Of a DNA stretch of 64,000 nt, positions 47,501-60,690 are shown piece by piece. The translations under genes were made by a program, and so were the position numbers. How positions within the stretch are numbered: the first letter of the stretch is position 1; the number at the start of each line of letters is the position of its first letter. The notes beneath the pieces were generated by a model. That model was not told the DNA's origin, did no database searches, and was given only the letters and a program-made list of their open reading frames with translations. The DNA lies in NCBI GenBank assembly GCA_958496175.1, contig OY292276.1, forward strand, positions 33,686,449 to 33,750,448, written 5' to 3'. This stretch comes from Sisyra terminalis (lineage: Eukaryota; Arthropoda; Insecta; Neuroptera; Sisyridae).

Positions 47501-47988
47501 TTTTATTTTTTTTCAATAACAATAATTGATTTTCAAGTTCTAAATACCGAAAAAAAGTTATTATGGAAGATTTTATGTTTGCATTGACAGTGAAGTATAT
47601 GGCAAAAAAATGCTACCTTAATGCTTTTCAGCCGAATATATAATTACTCCAGATCACAACCATTAGTTCATAAAAAATAAATTTTAAAAAGTTTGATTGT
47701 TGAAAAACGAACCAAAATTTAAAATCGCCTATTTGGTATAAGTACTACATAAGTATTAAACTTTCATACAAATTTAGTGAAATGACGTTATTTAAAATGT
47801 TGTTATTAAAATGGTATTAAAAAACACATATTTTATTTTTTAATATAATTTTATATAAACTTTTTTTTATATTAACAACACTTTGATTATTAAATTTAAA
47901 ATTTCGATTGTTGAAAAACTACATTATCTCATTAAACATTTTATTTAGATAGAACCTTTAGTTGCGAATGCAACGGGCAACTACTAGT
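47200..47988 (+). mobile_element. Helitron-like 3' end, second family
   Basis: CAACTACTAGT ends at 47988 (CTAGT fits CTRRT). The perfect hairpin GTTGC-GAAT-GCAAC at 47961-47974 lies 9 bp upstream, the classic Helitron 3' arrangement. AAAAACCCTTTCTTATTATG near 47254 resembles a phrase common in insect Helitron-type repeats. The left limit is unknown. Confidence 0.45.
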
Positions 47989-48339
47989 TTACGTATAAAC
48001 CAACAAATAATCCTCTGGAACAACGGCAACGTATTGTAACGTTGGAACTCAACAAAGGATTTAACTATATATGGAATATATTTTATCAGTAAAATTAAAA
48101 ATGCAATGCAGGATGGAGTACTTCAATAATACAATAGAGTACAACGATATAAATCTACAATCCGTCCAATACTGATATATGAAGCACTCACTTGACAAAA
48201 TTGTTCACAAAAAAACTTGAAAATATTTCAGATGATACCAAATCGAATATGAAGAACCGTAACGAATAAAAATACTTAAAAAATATTTTAAAAATCTCAA
48301 TTTTATTGATAAAATACATTAAAAAAATAAAAAAATAAT

Positions 48340-48575
48340 TTTAAGAACTGAACCTTCGTACCGATTGCATCATCGATATTAAGGCGATATGAGTCAATTA
48401 ATAAGAACCGTAAGTAATCTAGTTGCGCGTCAAAGTGAGAGGTGCAATTTAGTTTACTATTTGGAAATATTGAACACCCCTTACTTTGACATACAATTAG
48501 ATAGTTTACGATTCTCATTAATTGGCTATTGTCATCGTATTGGTTGTCATCGATGGTTTTTCAAAGGTTTTTCAA
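48340..48575. repeat. Diverged inverted repeat (foldback)
   Basis: The left arm GTCAATTAATAAGAACCGTA ... TCAAAGTGAGAGGTGCAATT (about 48390-48450) pairs with the right arm read backwards, GCCAATTAATGAGAATCGTA ... TCAAAGTAAGGGGTGTTCAA. Outer ATCATCGAT and CCATCGATGAC extend the match. Arms are about 90-100 bp with a short loop. No target duplication is clear. Confidence 0.6.
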
Positions 48576-51500
48576 AGTTAAATGTTTAGTTATAGTAAAA
48601 ATACTTGGTGGTTATTCAATTTTACAACGGATTCATGCGTTGTAACCGAGAGTAATGTGTCGAAAGTGAGTCAAAATTCAGCACGATAAAATGCTGAGAA
48701 GTAAGAAAAAATGAGATTATAAGTTCTGTACTTTACAAACTAACAACAAAGTAAATTATCAACAGAAGCGAAGTAAAAGCACATGGTACGTTTGCAATAG
48801 CCAAATTCACTAAGAGTTTTAAATAAACTCAATTATGAATTGTGTGAGGGACAAAGCAGAGCGATTTTTCAATAAACTAAAGGTGCATTTTCATGCTGTC
48901 GCTATTTACTGGTTTCTAGCGATAAATGTGGTCGGCAAATAAGGTATTCTATCGAATGTCGATGTATCGATGTAGCCATTTTATTGTATAGGAATATGGG
49001 GAATATGTATACATTTGCGAGTTATAAGTATTAAATTAATACTCGTTTTTAAGAAACCAGCATATGAGTGATAAATGTAGCGAGCATGAACTCTCCTTAG
49101 ATATGAATTAATAGAGAAAATTATATCTGGTGAATGAATGGCAACCAGATATGCAGAATCGACAGAATCTGGAAAAAAAGCTAAACAATATTTAGTTTTA
49201 TCGTTATTTTTTTCAGATACTGCACAGATTACATTTTAGTCACAGGACCACATTTCTATAAAGAATCATACTTTAAAGGATCTACGTTAAAACAGTTTGT
49301 TAATTAAGTGATAAATTCATTAACAAAAAACAATATATTATTGTTTTTGTAGTTTCATCAGTTTGTTGGTTTTCTTTTTTAAAAAAAAAAACTTCAAAAA
49401 ATTAATTTGAAGTATATAGCTAGAAAACGGTTATACATTATTACAACCATGACATAAAAGTATTTTATTTTTATCCTCTTTAATTTATTCATATTTTAAC
49501 CAAATTGAATAAAGTTTGAGGCTGCATATCATAAGATTTACATTCGCAATATCTTATTAGTTGAAAAATTGAATAGGAATCAGACTTGTAGGAATTATAT
49601 TTAAAATTTTAATCAAAAACTCATCTAATAAATTTCTTCTCAGTGATTTCTCTCTAAGCGGAAACATCATTTTCTTTCCTTTCAAATGATTTATATCCGT
49701 ATTTGCCAATTTATCGTTATATTCCGATATCTAAATTATGTATTGGATATATTTTATCTTAATTTCATTTTTTCTGAATATTTACGTGACTATTCCAATG
49801 AACATAGGTAATGAAAAAATTAAAAACGGATACGTATTCAGAAAAAATTTCCGACAGTATTTTAAATAAAATGGGTGGGCTTGAAAAAAAAATACATTAA
49901 CGTTAATGTATTACTTCTACCCTCATTTTTGGTCTTGCATTAAGAAATAATTTGGATATAAATAAATATAGCAAAATTTATTCACCATGCATTTCCTTTT
50001 AACGATTACATTTCATGTACCTGTGAACATTTTATAACGTTTCACTGGAAATTTTTTTTTTAATAATTGCTTTCTTGAAGTATTTGTAACATTATTTTTC
50101 AGTTAATAAAACAGAACTACCTTTTTCCAGTTTAAGCTTCTTTAAAACTAAAGTTTTAGTCTCCTTTGATACATTATGTATTTTAAAATGGAAAGTTGTA
50201 TTTGCAAATTAAATTGAAAGGTTTTTCATTTTCTAGAGGAAATATAACTTTGTAGTTCAAAAGAAAGATTTTAAGAGGTTTTATTGCTACCTATCAAACA
50301 TTTTTTTTTATATTTGTATTGACGAGAGAAGTTATGTCTTTGTTATATAACAAGCTGTAAAATTCAAGATGATAAAAGTTAAAAAAATCTATCAAAGAAT
50401 TTTGCTTGTTCAATTAAGCGTAGGTTGTAGTTTGAGATTATTTATTACTATCAACTTGGTAAGTGCGTTTTTTAAATATACGTTTTATTTTACTTTAGCA
50501 TAATAAAACTCGTATGGATACAAAAATTCATATATTCCACTTATTCGTAAGTTTTTAGACATACTTTTGGCTGTTTTTGTTCATCGAAATTGTATGGTTC
50601 TTTTGGTCAATTCGCTCCTAGAGGTCATTATTAGGCAGGGACTATAGCTTACAGGGAATGTTCCTAGTTTCTTCTTTTTTAAATAGAATATTAGTATATT
50701 TTTTAATAATTTGACACTTCAGCACATGGTTAAGGTGGCTCACCTTTCTGTATTAGTACAATGTAGATGGTTGAATGTGCTGATTTTATTTTGGTAATTA
50801 TTTTTATCCTTTTTGTGTTGTAACTTAGAATGAACTCTGAAGTGAAGTCTTGAAGCCATCGTATGATGTGTAATATTTTTAAAGTTATTTGATGAATTGC
50901 CTGGTTTCTGTCCATTTGTTATACTATTCATTTCTTTGCACATGTATAGATCTTTTTTCAGATTTTAAAAAGGCGAATGAAAGTTCAAACATGTTTCTAT
51001 TTACTTAATTTGTCGACCTTCTAGTGACTCTCATTGCACCCTGGTACTCATTTTGCCGATTTTGATTTTCTTGTATATTTAGTTCTGTTTCAATTTTAAA
51101 AATAATTTCAACCTTTTCACTTCTATTTACATTTTTTACGAATTTAAAATATATTAAAAAAGTATTCCTAAAATCCTATCACCATGTCGGCTATAATTCT
51201 ATAAATATCAGCACGAAAATTATTACGAAGATTGGATATATTTTACTGACGTATTGGAAACATTAGATTTTTTTGATCGTGACATTTTTCATAATAATAT
51301 TCTCACAATAAGATTTATTAATAACATAAAAAATGAATTAAATTATGAATAAAACAATTAAATTCTATAAATAGAAAAGTCAAATAAAAACGGTAGCTAT
51401 GCGTTTTTCGCAATTCGCAGGCGTCAATAATTGCAAATAATATTAAGTGTATAATTTAATTTATTGAAAAACGCATTTCATTCATAATTTTCCAGAGAAT

Positions 51501-54500
51501 GTAGTAATTGTTCTGTTTACCTCAGAGTAGACGACTCCAACAAATCATAGATCATAAAAAACGGATCAGCTATTTATTTTTGTTTTATATGTCAGAAAAA
51601 AATATTGCATATATTTAATCTATATTTTAGTTTATGCTTATTGTTACATATATTTATCTTTTGTTGCAAATGAATTGAAGAATAATATTATCAATTGTTA
51701 GCATGTCTTTTATTTTAGTCATTAATGATCTTGTTGGTATACAGTGACTTAATAAGTAAATAATAATATTTTTTTTTAATTTTTTCATTGTAAGGAGAGC
51801 TTTAAGAACAAATAAGTTTAACTTTTCTACGTGTACATAAGTATCTACACTATTTTTACTATGGCTAACTCCACAGCTATATGTACTTGTTTTACCATTA
51901 ATACCTTTTTATAAGATGTGTTTAAGAAAAACCTAAAATTAACTAACAGAGTTGGTATTTTATAATATTCATCAGTTAGCGCTAAGATAATACGAACTGT
52001 AAGAAATAATACTTTAGGAATAACATTTGAGAATTCCCTGGCTTTAGATTTCTTATTAATTATATTTGATTTAAAGAAAATAAATAAAATGGTATTTCAG
52101 TTTAAGTGAATTTAAAAAGTTTTTAAACTACTTCGATGTAAAACTGTGATCACAATTTTTATTCATTTGAATAACAATACTTCAGAAAAAGTAAAATCGC
52201 TGTTTATTATTTCGAATGAAGAATGGAATAAAAAAAATATAAAAGGAAAATTATAAAACCGTTTTAAGATATTTTCGATGAGCATGATTCCATTTTATCG
52301 TCTTTGTTTTACAAGTGCTCATTTAGTGCTACCAGCCATCATCTCAAAGTCTTGTTAAATATTTTTTGTGATCATCACATTTACATAATTATAAGCCAGT
52401 AGAAGACTAATTGTCTTTTTTGTGCAAATATAATAGCGGTTTCCAGTCTCTTAAGTTCAAAAGGAGTCGTGAAAGAAAATTCTATTTACTTTTAAATCTA
52501 GATGTTAGTTCCTTCGCTTAGATAAATTACCTTTGTATATTTACGGTTTAAGCTTTTCATTATTTTTTCATTAGCATTTGTCGCTTAGTATACTTGTTTT
52601 TTATAATAGGTCAAAATTTATATCCCCGGAATACGCTCGAAAAACTTAAGGCTAACTAATTTTGTGCTTGAAAAAAATTAAAGAGAACTTTTATTTTTTT
52701 TTAAACAATTTTTAGTTATAGAAGCTTTTTATTAATTCCTGTTGCTTTTTGTATCACCTTCATTTATTTGAATTGTACCCAAAAGAATACGAGATTGCTA
52801 AATTGCGGTTGGGTGAAACATACTTTTTTAAGTATCAAACATCTTTGTCGTTTTTTCATCGTTAGCCTTCTTTTTTATTTTATTCGAGAGCTTAAATATC
52901 TTATTTCATCTGGATTCAACTTGTTTTATTTGTGTTTGTAATTCATACTATATTTTAATATGTAAATCCGTTTGAAGAAAGATGCTTGCGTTTTATACTT
53001 TTTTTTTATTAAAGTAAAACATAATAGAAAAACTTATGCTCAACCTTACTAAAAACTTTTTCTCAAGTTTGAAATAGACAATTTTTAAATTAGCATTTTT
53101 TAATTAAATAATATACTGACAAGTTGTAGTTAAATAATTGTATGTTACGAGTAAATTAAAAGTTATGATAATATAAAACTAACATGCGATGAAAGTTTGC
53201 AAGTTTAAAAGTTTTGGAAAATTAATACTAAGTATAATTTAATAAAGTGGTTTTTGATTTTTGCACTTCCTGTCGTATCATAGATTGTTTTATTTTTTTT
53301 AGATCTTTAATCGCAAGAAAGATACCTTGGTACGGTATAACTTTAGATTTAAAGTTGGCTTTTTGGCTTTTTATTTTGAAACTTACCTAAAGAGATACAC
53401 AGATATTTGTCTGTATATAAAAGCTTTTTTTCACATAAATGAGTGAAACTATCCGATTTAAATTCACAACCAAGGTTACAGCCTATACAAACTCTTAGAG
53501 TTATAAAAACTTAAGGTTCTATGCTCACGCAATCAAAAATACGATCTTTACCGCATATTTTAACTGATGTTGACACTCACAAATGAATAAAATTCCATCA
53601 GGTTGATATAAAATCATAAAAGCTAGCAATATGTGAGGACATATATTACAAGTAAAGGAAAATATATTTAAATTTTACCATTATTTTAAATATTTTATTT
53701 TGTTGCATGGTCTGTACAGAGGTGCAATAAGTGTGTCTAGTCTATAGTACATCGCATGAAAATTTAAGTCCCAGCCGACTTATCTATACTAGTGATTTGA
53801 TTGACAAAATTCACCAAGTAAATCGGTTGTATTCCATTTTTGCTGTTTTCTTTTGGTTTCACTGTTGCCCAGTAGGCTTAGTGTAAAGTTGTTCGAATGT
53901 CCATGGAGTTCCAGGCATTTTTCGTTGAGCCTTAGTATGTCTTATTTTACCGTTAGTGTTCCATGTCCTCATTTATTTGGATATTATAAACGTATAGTGT
54001 GAATTTGGTACCAATAATAAGAGTATCATCAAAAACACAGTGGGTCTATTGTTGAGTAGTGACCCAAGTCAAGTGTCATTCCTACGAACCCTTAACAATA
54101 AAGCGAACTATTTTGGAAATAGTTAAACTAGTGAAAAAAAATTGTTAACGTAAAATGGAGTATTGATAATTTATCGAACTGTTTTTGATTGTAGCATTTG
54201 GAGTATTTCTATGTTGGAATTGGAAGCAGATCGTCGTTCTATTTTACGGGGTATAAATCTTACAGGATGGATTTAACATATTGATGAAAAAAGGGATAAG
54301 CCCTGGAAATATGTTTAAAAACAAAAACCTAAATTTTCAAGAACCTCAACAATTTGACTGAAGAGAAAAATGGAAAGGAGGTTTCTAAAAATATCATGTT
54401 GTCAGCTTAAAGTATTAACCAGCTAAGACCATTTTAACAGTTTTTGTAAGGGGAAGAAAAAAACTACGAAAATTAGTAACTACAGATATCAGGTTTTCGT

Positions 54501-54776
54501 TTCATGTTTTATTTTGAAGCTTCTATATTTAAAGTGATTAAGCAGTTTGTCATTCGATAGAATATTAGGTTTCCTTTCTAATGGATCAAAAAAAAAACAT
54601 TAAACATGTACTTAGCTGATTAACACTTTAAGCCGACGATATGTTTATATGAGAGACTAGATTTTTTTTAAATATGATAGGTATCTGTTGATTTTTTTAA
54701 ACAATCTTTAACATTTGTTATAAAATTCTCTAATGAATCAATCAAACCAAAAATACAAACATTTAACAGCCCTTAA
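48576..54776. other. Long AT-rich spacer
   Basis: No coding region, RNA gene or repeat that I can support in 6.2 kb. Open frames here are short and without motifs. The stretch 53830-54110 is slightly less AT-rich but unidentified. Confidence 0.45.
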
Positions 54777-55248
54777 CCTTAACCCTTCCTCTTAAAATGT
54801 ATCAAATAGAACGTATGATACAGTGGTATATATTTACTTTAACATTAACAAAAATGTTAAATTCTGAAATATTTGAATGTTTACAAATATTGTTTCAACT
54901 AATCATCGTTTAATTTGAAATGCATCAATTATTATCGTTATTATAATTATTACTTAACAGATATATAAAAATATATCAGTTTATTTGAGTATACCTATCA
55001 CAATCTCTGAAATGAAATATCTCAGCTGAGTCTATCTGTCACGCATGTTCACTCACAATATGCATGAGAAAAAGACACTGAGAAGCAAAATCAGTGTCCC
55101 TTGTAATTGTTGGATATGATGTAAAGGATGTAAAAGTCACGTATACGCAAAAATATCCCAACTAACGCTTGTTTGATTGTTTTGGTAAATTAACTATGGC
55201 TTTTTGATAAATCCTCTCATTGTGCAGGATACATCCTGTTTTTTGCAA
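54777..55248 (-). repeat. Unclassified dispersed repeat 'A', copy 3
   Basis: Inverse orientation to copies 1 and 2. Read on the minus strand it begins AGGATGTATCCTGCACA (55248 downward), then TAGTTAATTTACC, GTGAGTGAACATGCGTGACA, CTCAGCTGAGATATTTCA, GAGATTGTGATAGG, GATGCATTTCAAATT and ACCACTGTATCATACGTTC. Confidence 0.75.
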
Positions 55249-56976
55249 CTATTATGATTTTATTCAATAAGCAAATGTTTTAGGGAGCATTATCTCACAT
55301 AAGAGGACATATGTACTCTATGTCTTTTACATTAATAGAGATAATTAAATTATTATAGGAAGTATGTACTAAATATATACTCATAAGTACGGGAGGGTTA
55401 CATAAGTAGACATTTTTAATTTTCCATTGGAAAAAACATTCAAACAACGTCGGATATCTACTCTATGTATAAAGTAGATCGACTACAAAACATATGTATG
55501 GAGGAATGCTTATATGGATTAGTGGAAGCGTCGCCAGCTTTTCCTTTTTTACTTTTTTACTTTTCTTTCTTTGTGTCTCAGCTTATACTCCCCTTTATGA
55601 ATCGTGATCTGGCTTAAAAGAACTGTATAATAAATTTTAACGTTTTTATTTTTCTTGTAGTTTTGATGAATCAATTTTGAAAAAATTGATCATATAGGCT
55701 GCCCTTAGTTCATTCACAATATTTTGTGGCTTTCTCTACTCTCTTTTATGAGACTTATCTTTAATTAAATCTCGATGTGGCAAGAAAGGCGATTTTATTT
55801 TTAAATTAAATATGTATATGCCGAAAATTGATTCGTAAATGCTCTAACAAAATCCGAAACCGTTTCAAGTCTAAAATCACTGGAAGATGACAAATTAACA
55901 TTTTGAAACACTTGAAAATTAAAAAATAAATATTGCTACAAAATGAAAAATATCTTATTTTGATAAAGTTAATTCACCCAAAAAAATACACCTTAAATGC
56001 AGAAACCACAATTGCTCTTTGTGTATAATTATTAGACTTATAAATTTATTTCAAAAGTAAGTTATTGAAAAAGAAATGTTGATGAATTTGAATATAATAT
56101 TCCAACGTTTGTATAGACCAGGAGCATTAACGGATTCTGTTGGTGTATTTAAGAAGCAATATTTTACGTTAAATGATTGTAATTAAAATATTCAATTATG
56201 AAATAAAATTTTACATTTTGTAGCTAAGCTAATCTACTTTTTAACAATCAAACGTTTTGAAATCTAAAATTTCAAAAATCGATGTTTGGATAGGTCTGAA
56301 GCAGTTTTAAATCTTGCTGGAGCATTTAAGAATAATTTTTTGGTATATATTTCTATGAAAAATGATATCTTTGATTCTTTAATGCCATAGTCTTTCCGAC
56401 ACTGATGTATTCTACGTCTTGTAGGTATTCCTTCTTAAACCGTAATTTCTGATCTATTACATTGCTTTTTATTTTAATATTATATTTTTGTTATAATACC
56501 AAGGCGGAATATGGTATTCTTAATATTCTTGTATTTATAGATTTTAAGGATATTTTAATTTATGTTCATGTATTATATGAAAAACCATTACTCTGCATTG
56601 TATGATATGTGGTTACTTATAGCAAACCGTAATTATACTGCTTCGTTCATACCAACAAAAGGCACCTCTACATCTGAGAACGAGACAAGATCAAACAACA
56701 AAATTTAATATGATCCTTCATTAATAGGAAAATATTATTACGTGAATTTCTATTAGAGAATTATAAATATAAGCATTCGAAAAATGCTTCAATGAAATAG
56801 AGTTACATATCGAAACTCAAATAGCTAAACATAATTATTAATAAATTCTTAGCGCCCACGTGACAAATATATAAGCTTAGAGGTTCATTAATAAATTTAA
56901 ATTAATACAGGTACTATACGATACTTAGCCATTTTCTACAAATCACATAAACTTAGTTGAATTCACAAAAAAGAGG
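55249..56976. other. AT-rich spacer
   Basis: No gene recognised. GGAGCATTAACGGATTCTG at about 56122 resembles GGAGCATTAAGGATTCTTC near 59546, a hint of another dispersed repeat. Confidence 0.4.
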
Positions 56977-57080
56977 ATTTTTTTAATTGTAATTTACCGT
57001 CGTTTTATAACAACTAAGGTTCTTTAGCGGCTCTAGGGTAAATTAAACCCGTTATCGAGAAATATTTTAAAGAAAAGAGA
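56977..57080 (-). mobile_element. tRNA-Ser-derived SINE, copy 3 (3' part only)
   Basis: Contains the shared 3' blocks on the minus strand: ATTTCTCGATAACGGGTTTA, CCTAGAGCCGCTAAAGAACC and GTTATAAAACGACGG followed by an A-rich end. The tRNA head is missing. Confidence 0.6.
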
Positions 57081-57220
57081 ATTATTAGAAGAATGAGGTT
57101 TGTCTTCCAAACACTGTCGCATTCCGACTGATTTAGATTTAGAAATTTAAATGAAAATTAAATAAGAAATTGGACATAGTATTTAATGAAACGTAAATAT
57201 GATAAGATTGACCAATATGA

Positions 57221-58082
57221 TAGGCTGGATCAAAAAATTTTACTGTTTTTTTTTTTTCTAAAAAGATATTTCAAAAATATTATTCAATATGACAAAAATA
57301 TATTTCGAAATTTCAAGCCTTAAATTTTTATATTAAAAGGTTTATCGTTGCAATTTTCAATTTTTCAATCCCAATTGTATTTTTTTCTCAAACTTTTTGA
57401 ACCATCACTGCAATAATTGAAAAATTTATATTGTTGCAGAAAAGAGAATGCTCTACAAAAATAACAAATTGTAAATTTTCGTCAGATCGACCGTTTCCTT
57501 ATAATCGAGCATTGAACATTGTTTTCTTTATCCGATAGAATTTTTAACTTTGGAATTTAGTTACTAATGAGGAAATTGCTATTCAGAGCAAAATTTTATA
57601 TTTATTTTTCAAGAAAGTCAAATATTTTACCAAAAAGGTCTTTCAGCATTTGATAAATTTACTTCTTTCTTTAATATTTAAGACCAAAGTTGAAGTTAAA
57701 ACTCTTTAAAATCAAAACTATAAGAGTTAAAAATGAAATTTTATTTTTCTTTATTAAATATATTTCTTATTTTATTGATACAATCACAAAAAATCACTAA
57801 GTAGTTATTTTCTGTACAAAAATGCTTTTTAGGCTCTCCTTAGCTAAAATTAAGTTAATGAATACTTTGCAAGAAGTAAATTTATCTAAAAATGCTACAA
57901 GACCTTTTCTGTAGAGCATTTGATTTGCTTAAAGACTATACAAATTTTGCTCTGAATAACCATCTATTCATTAGATACTAATTTCCAAATTTAAAAATCA
58001 AATCGTTTAAACAGATTGTCTATGGTTCGATTTTAAGGAATTATCTTTGAATAAAAATTATCGCTATTTTTGGCCCAGCTAA
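57221..58082. mobile_element. Probable MITE with long diverged inverted repeats
   Basis: The ends TAGGCTGGATCAAAAAA and, from the right, TAGCTGGGCCAAAAA match, with TA outermost on each side. Internal blocks also pair. TTAGTTACTAATGAGGAAATT followed by GCTATTCAGAGCAAAATTT (57557-57597) pairs with the reverse complement of 57950-58005, and AAAGGTCTTTCAGCATTTGAT (57634; first 20 bases) pairs near 57900. The arms reach about 250-350 bp with substantial divergence. No transposase. Confidence 0.55.
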
Positions 58083-60401
58083 ATTTTTCTAGTTGAATAG
58101 ACGCTGAGAAAATTAAGGAGTAAAAAATTTTGGTACATTTACAATCCAAAAATTAAGATTAGATTTTAGTTTTTTATTAATCTATAAAAACTTCTTGGAT
58201 CAAATAAACGGTTGAAAATATTTATACTATCCGATTTTTTTTTTCATACCACTGTTATATTTTATGTATGAAGTGCTTCTCTTATTATAAGTACTTCCGT
58301 TTAATATATTTACCATGGGAATAATAAAAACCCGAGTTTCATCATCTAACCTTCGAGTTTCGTTAAAGCAGGTTTTGAAAAAAAGTAAGACATCCAAACA
58401 AACGATACTATTTTTAAAAATATTAAAATCGAAATAAACAAAATATATAGTCCGTAAATAACTCCAAATTTTAAGTTAAAATTTCGAACCTTGGTTTTCA
58501 TATTCACGTATGGATGAAAATATTTTTTTGTTGGTTAATACTATTTCAACAGTTAATAATCCCTACAGATTTACCTATATATTAAGGTATAGCAGAAATA
58601 ACGGATATCATCATTTTTCTTTATTCCTATTTCTGCTAGATTTATTTTATAATACAGCCTGTTAGACTAATATATTTGCTTGAAAAAATAAACCCACGTA
58701 TTTATATTTTTTAAATATTTTCAAGATGATAAAATTACAAGAATGTTTAATTTATAAAACAAATTTAAAAACCTCCAAGTAAAGCTACCTAGAAATAAAT
58801 TAAAGTTTCAGTTATATAATCCCTCATACCATTGTTTAATGTAAACTATAAAATAATTATCTGTTATTAAATAACTGCCTTCAATTTTTCGAAACTTGAA
58901 TGATACTATAAACGCTATAAACACGACAGGTTTAAAATAATGTTGACTATAATGCCTAAAGCTGTTGTGTTGAAAAACTTTGATCAAATCTGTCAAATCC
59001 ACCCATATCCCCAAGTTTGTTTCAAAACTAAAATTAGGAATTTTGTATATTAAGTTAATTATATTTTATAATGGTATCTACGGGAAAGAATAAAATTTAA
59101 TAATTATATTATATTAAAATAAGAGAACCGCAAGAATCAAAAACCTGTGTGACTACAACATATTTTGGTATTTTCCATTACTTTGAGAGCCAAAGTTAAT
59201 CAAAGTACACGAAAAAAATAGTTAAAATTACATCAAAACATCGTAATCTAGGACTAGTCTTTCATAAACTTAGTTTTTACAATATTTTCGTTTTAAATTT
59301 AGTATGTAAATTTTAATTTTTACGTTATAACATCGTAATTATAACGATAGTTACTGTAATAAATACCATAATACATTTTTTTTTTTATAGTAAAAAATAA
59401 ATTTGCAATCTATAAAAGAAATAAATATTAATAGAACAAAAGTGAGAAGAAGTAAAAGAAAATAAAATGTACCTTAAAGAATTTCAAGTTAAAGCTACAA
59501 TTGGCCATCGTTTTTCACATCTGGGTTTGTGTTATAGTATAATAAGGAGCATTAAGGATTCTTCGGAAACATTCAAGTTTTTTTTCCTAGTAGACGATGA
59601 TGACTTTGGATTAAAAAAAAGGGATTTTACGAACTTTTAGTTGATCTCCACAACGTGTCCTTCTTCCCTTTTTCGGAATGAAAGAATTGAATTCGTTGTA
59701 TATTGGAAAGTTTAGCGGAGCCTTACAGTTCTATTCCGTACATTCAAATAGGTTATAATATTGTTTAGTATACAGCCAGTTTATTCTGTATACTAACAAA
59801 AAGTACGATGTTAGATAGGAAATTATTTTGTAAGTGCAAGTGAATATACCATTTGCCAGTAAAAGAGATAGAACTACTAATATCTCTGCCCCTATTATCT
59901 GGCTTCTAAATTTACCCATGATACATAACGTATGGCACAGTGATGTGTTATAAAAACAGTGATACTACTTTAATATGTATGGACTTTTACGATGTCGCAT
60001 CGTAAAAATTACAATACGTTCGTTTGGGTCCAGCACTACATTATTTTTTTATTTTCTTAGTTTTTGGACGACCTGCACCCGAGTGCAATAAGTGCCCATG
60101 TTCATACAACTTCAATAATGAATAACACAAATTATGATGTATTACTGTAATGCTTCCTATACTTTTTTCCCAGTATTAAGATTTTATAAATTAATTCATA
60201 GTTCTAAACAGTTAATGTGCTAAAATACTTTAAAATGTAGTTCGGTTTCAATTACAAAGAAAAATTGTTATGATAATTAAATAATTTATTTGTTTTTAGT
60301 TATTGATATTTAATTTAGTAATAAAGAGATCAACGTAGAATTTTTCGTTATTATGAAAGAATAAACGGTAATCTTTGCAATCTTATAAAGTCGAACTTTT
60401 T
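58083..60401. other. AT-rich spacer
   Basis: Nothing recognised apart from the GGAGCATTAAGG segment near 59546. Confidence 0.45.
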
Positions 60402-60690
60402 ACAGGGTGCGGCAAGCAAACTTCCATTTTTTGTATAACAATGAAACAAAGATTGTATTGATATCTCTTATTTTTTAAACAAGAGTTGCAAATTTACTTA
60501 GCTTTAGTAGTTGTGGTTAACATAACTTTAAAAATCATATCGGGTAAGTGATGCCTGTCATTGTTATGGGTACGAGAACACTGGGTGAATCAAACTATAT
60601 TTTCCATCATTCTATCTTCTATATTGATGGGTATGTTGGCCGTTTCTCATTGAATTGTTCTTTTCGGGTCTTCCAGAGATTGAGGACAGT
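60402..60690 (-). pseudogene. C-terminal relic of mariner-like (DUF4817-type) transposase with element end
   Basis: The minus-strand translation reads LEDPKRTIQ, a stop, then ETANIPINIEDRMMENI and later NDRHHLPDMIFKVM. This matches the C-terminal tail of these transposases (ENIRxEIRxIP...LERVMxNFxxRL...GGHLxDVIFK). Downstream on the same strand the relic closes with TTTGCTTGCCGCACCCTGTA (60420-60401), the ACAGGGTG-type terminus usual for the group. The remaining transposon is absent. It belongs to the same group as the relic at 9060-9690. Confidence 0.7.
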
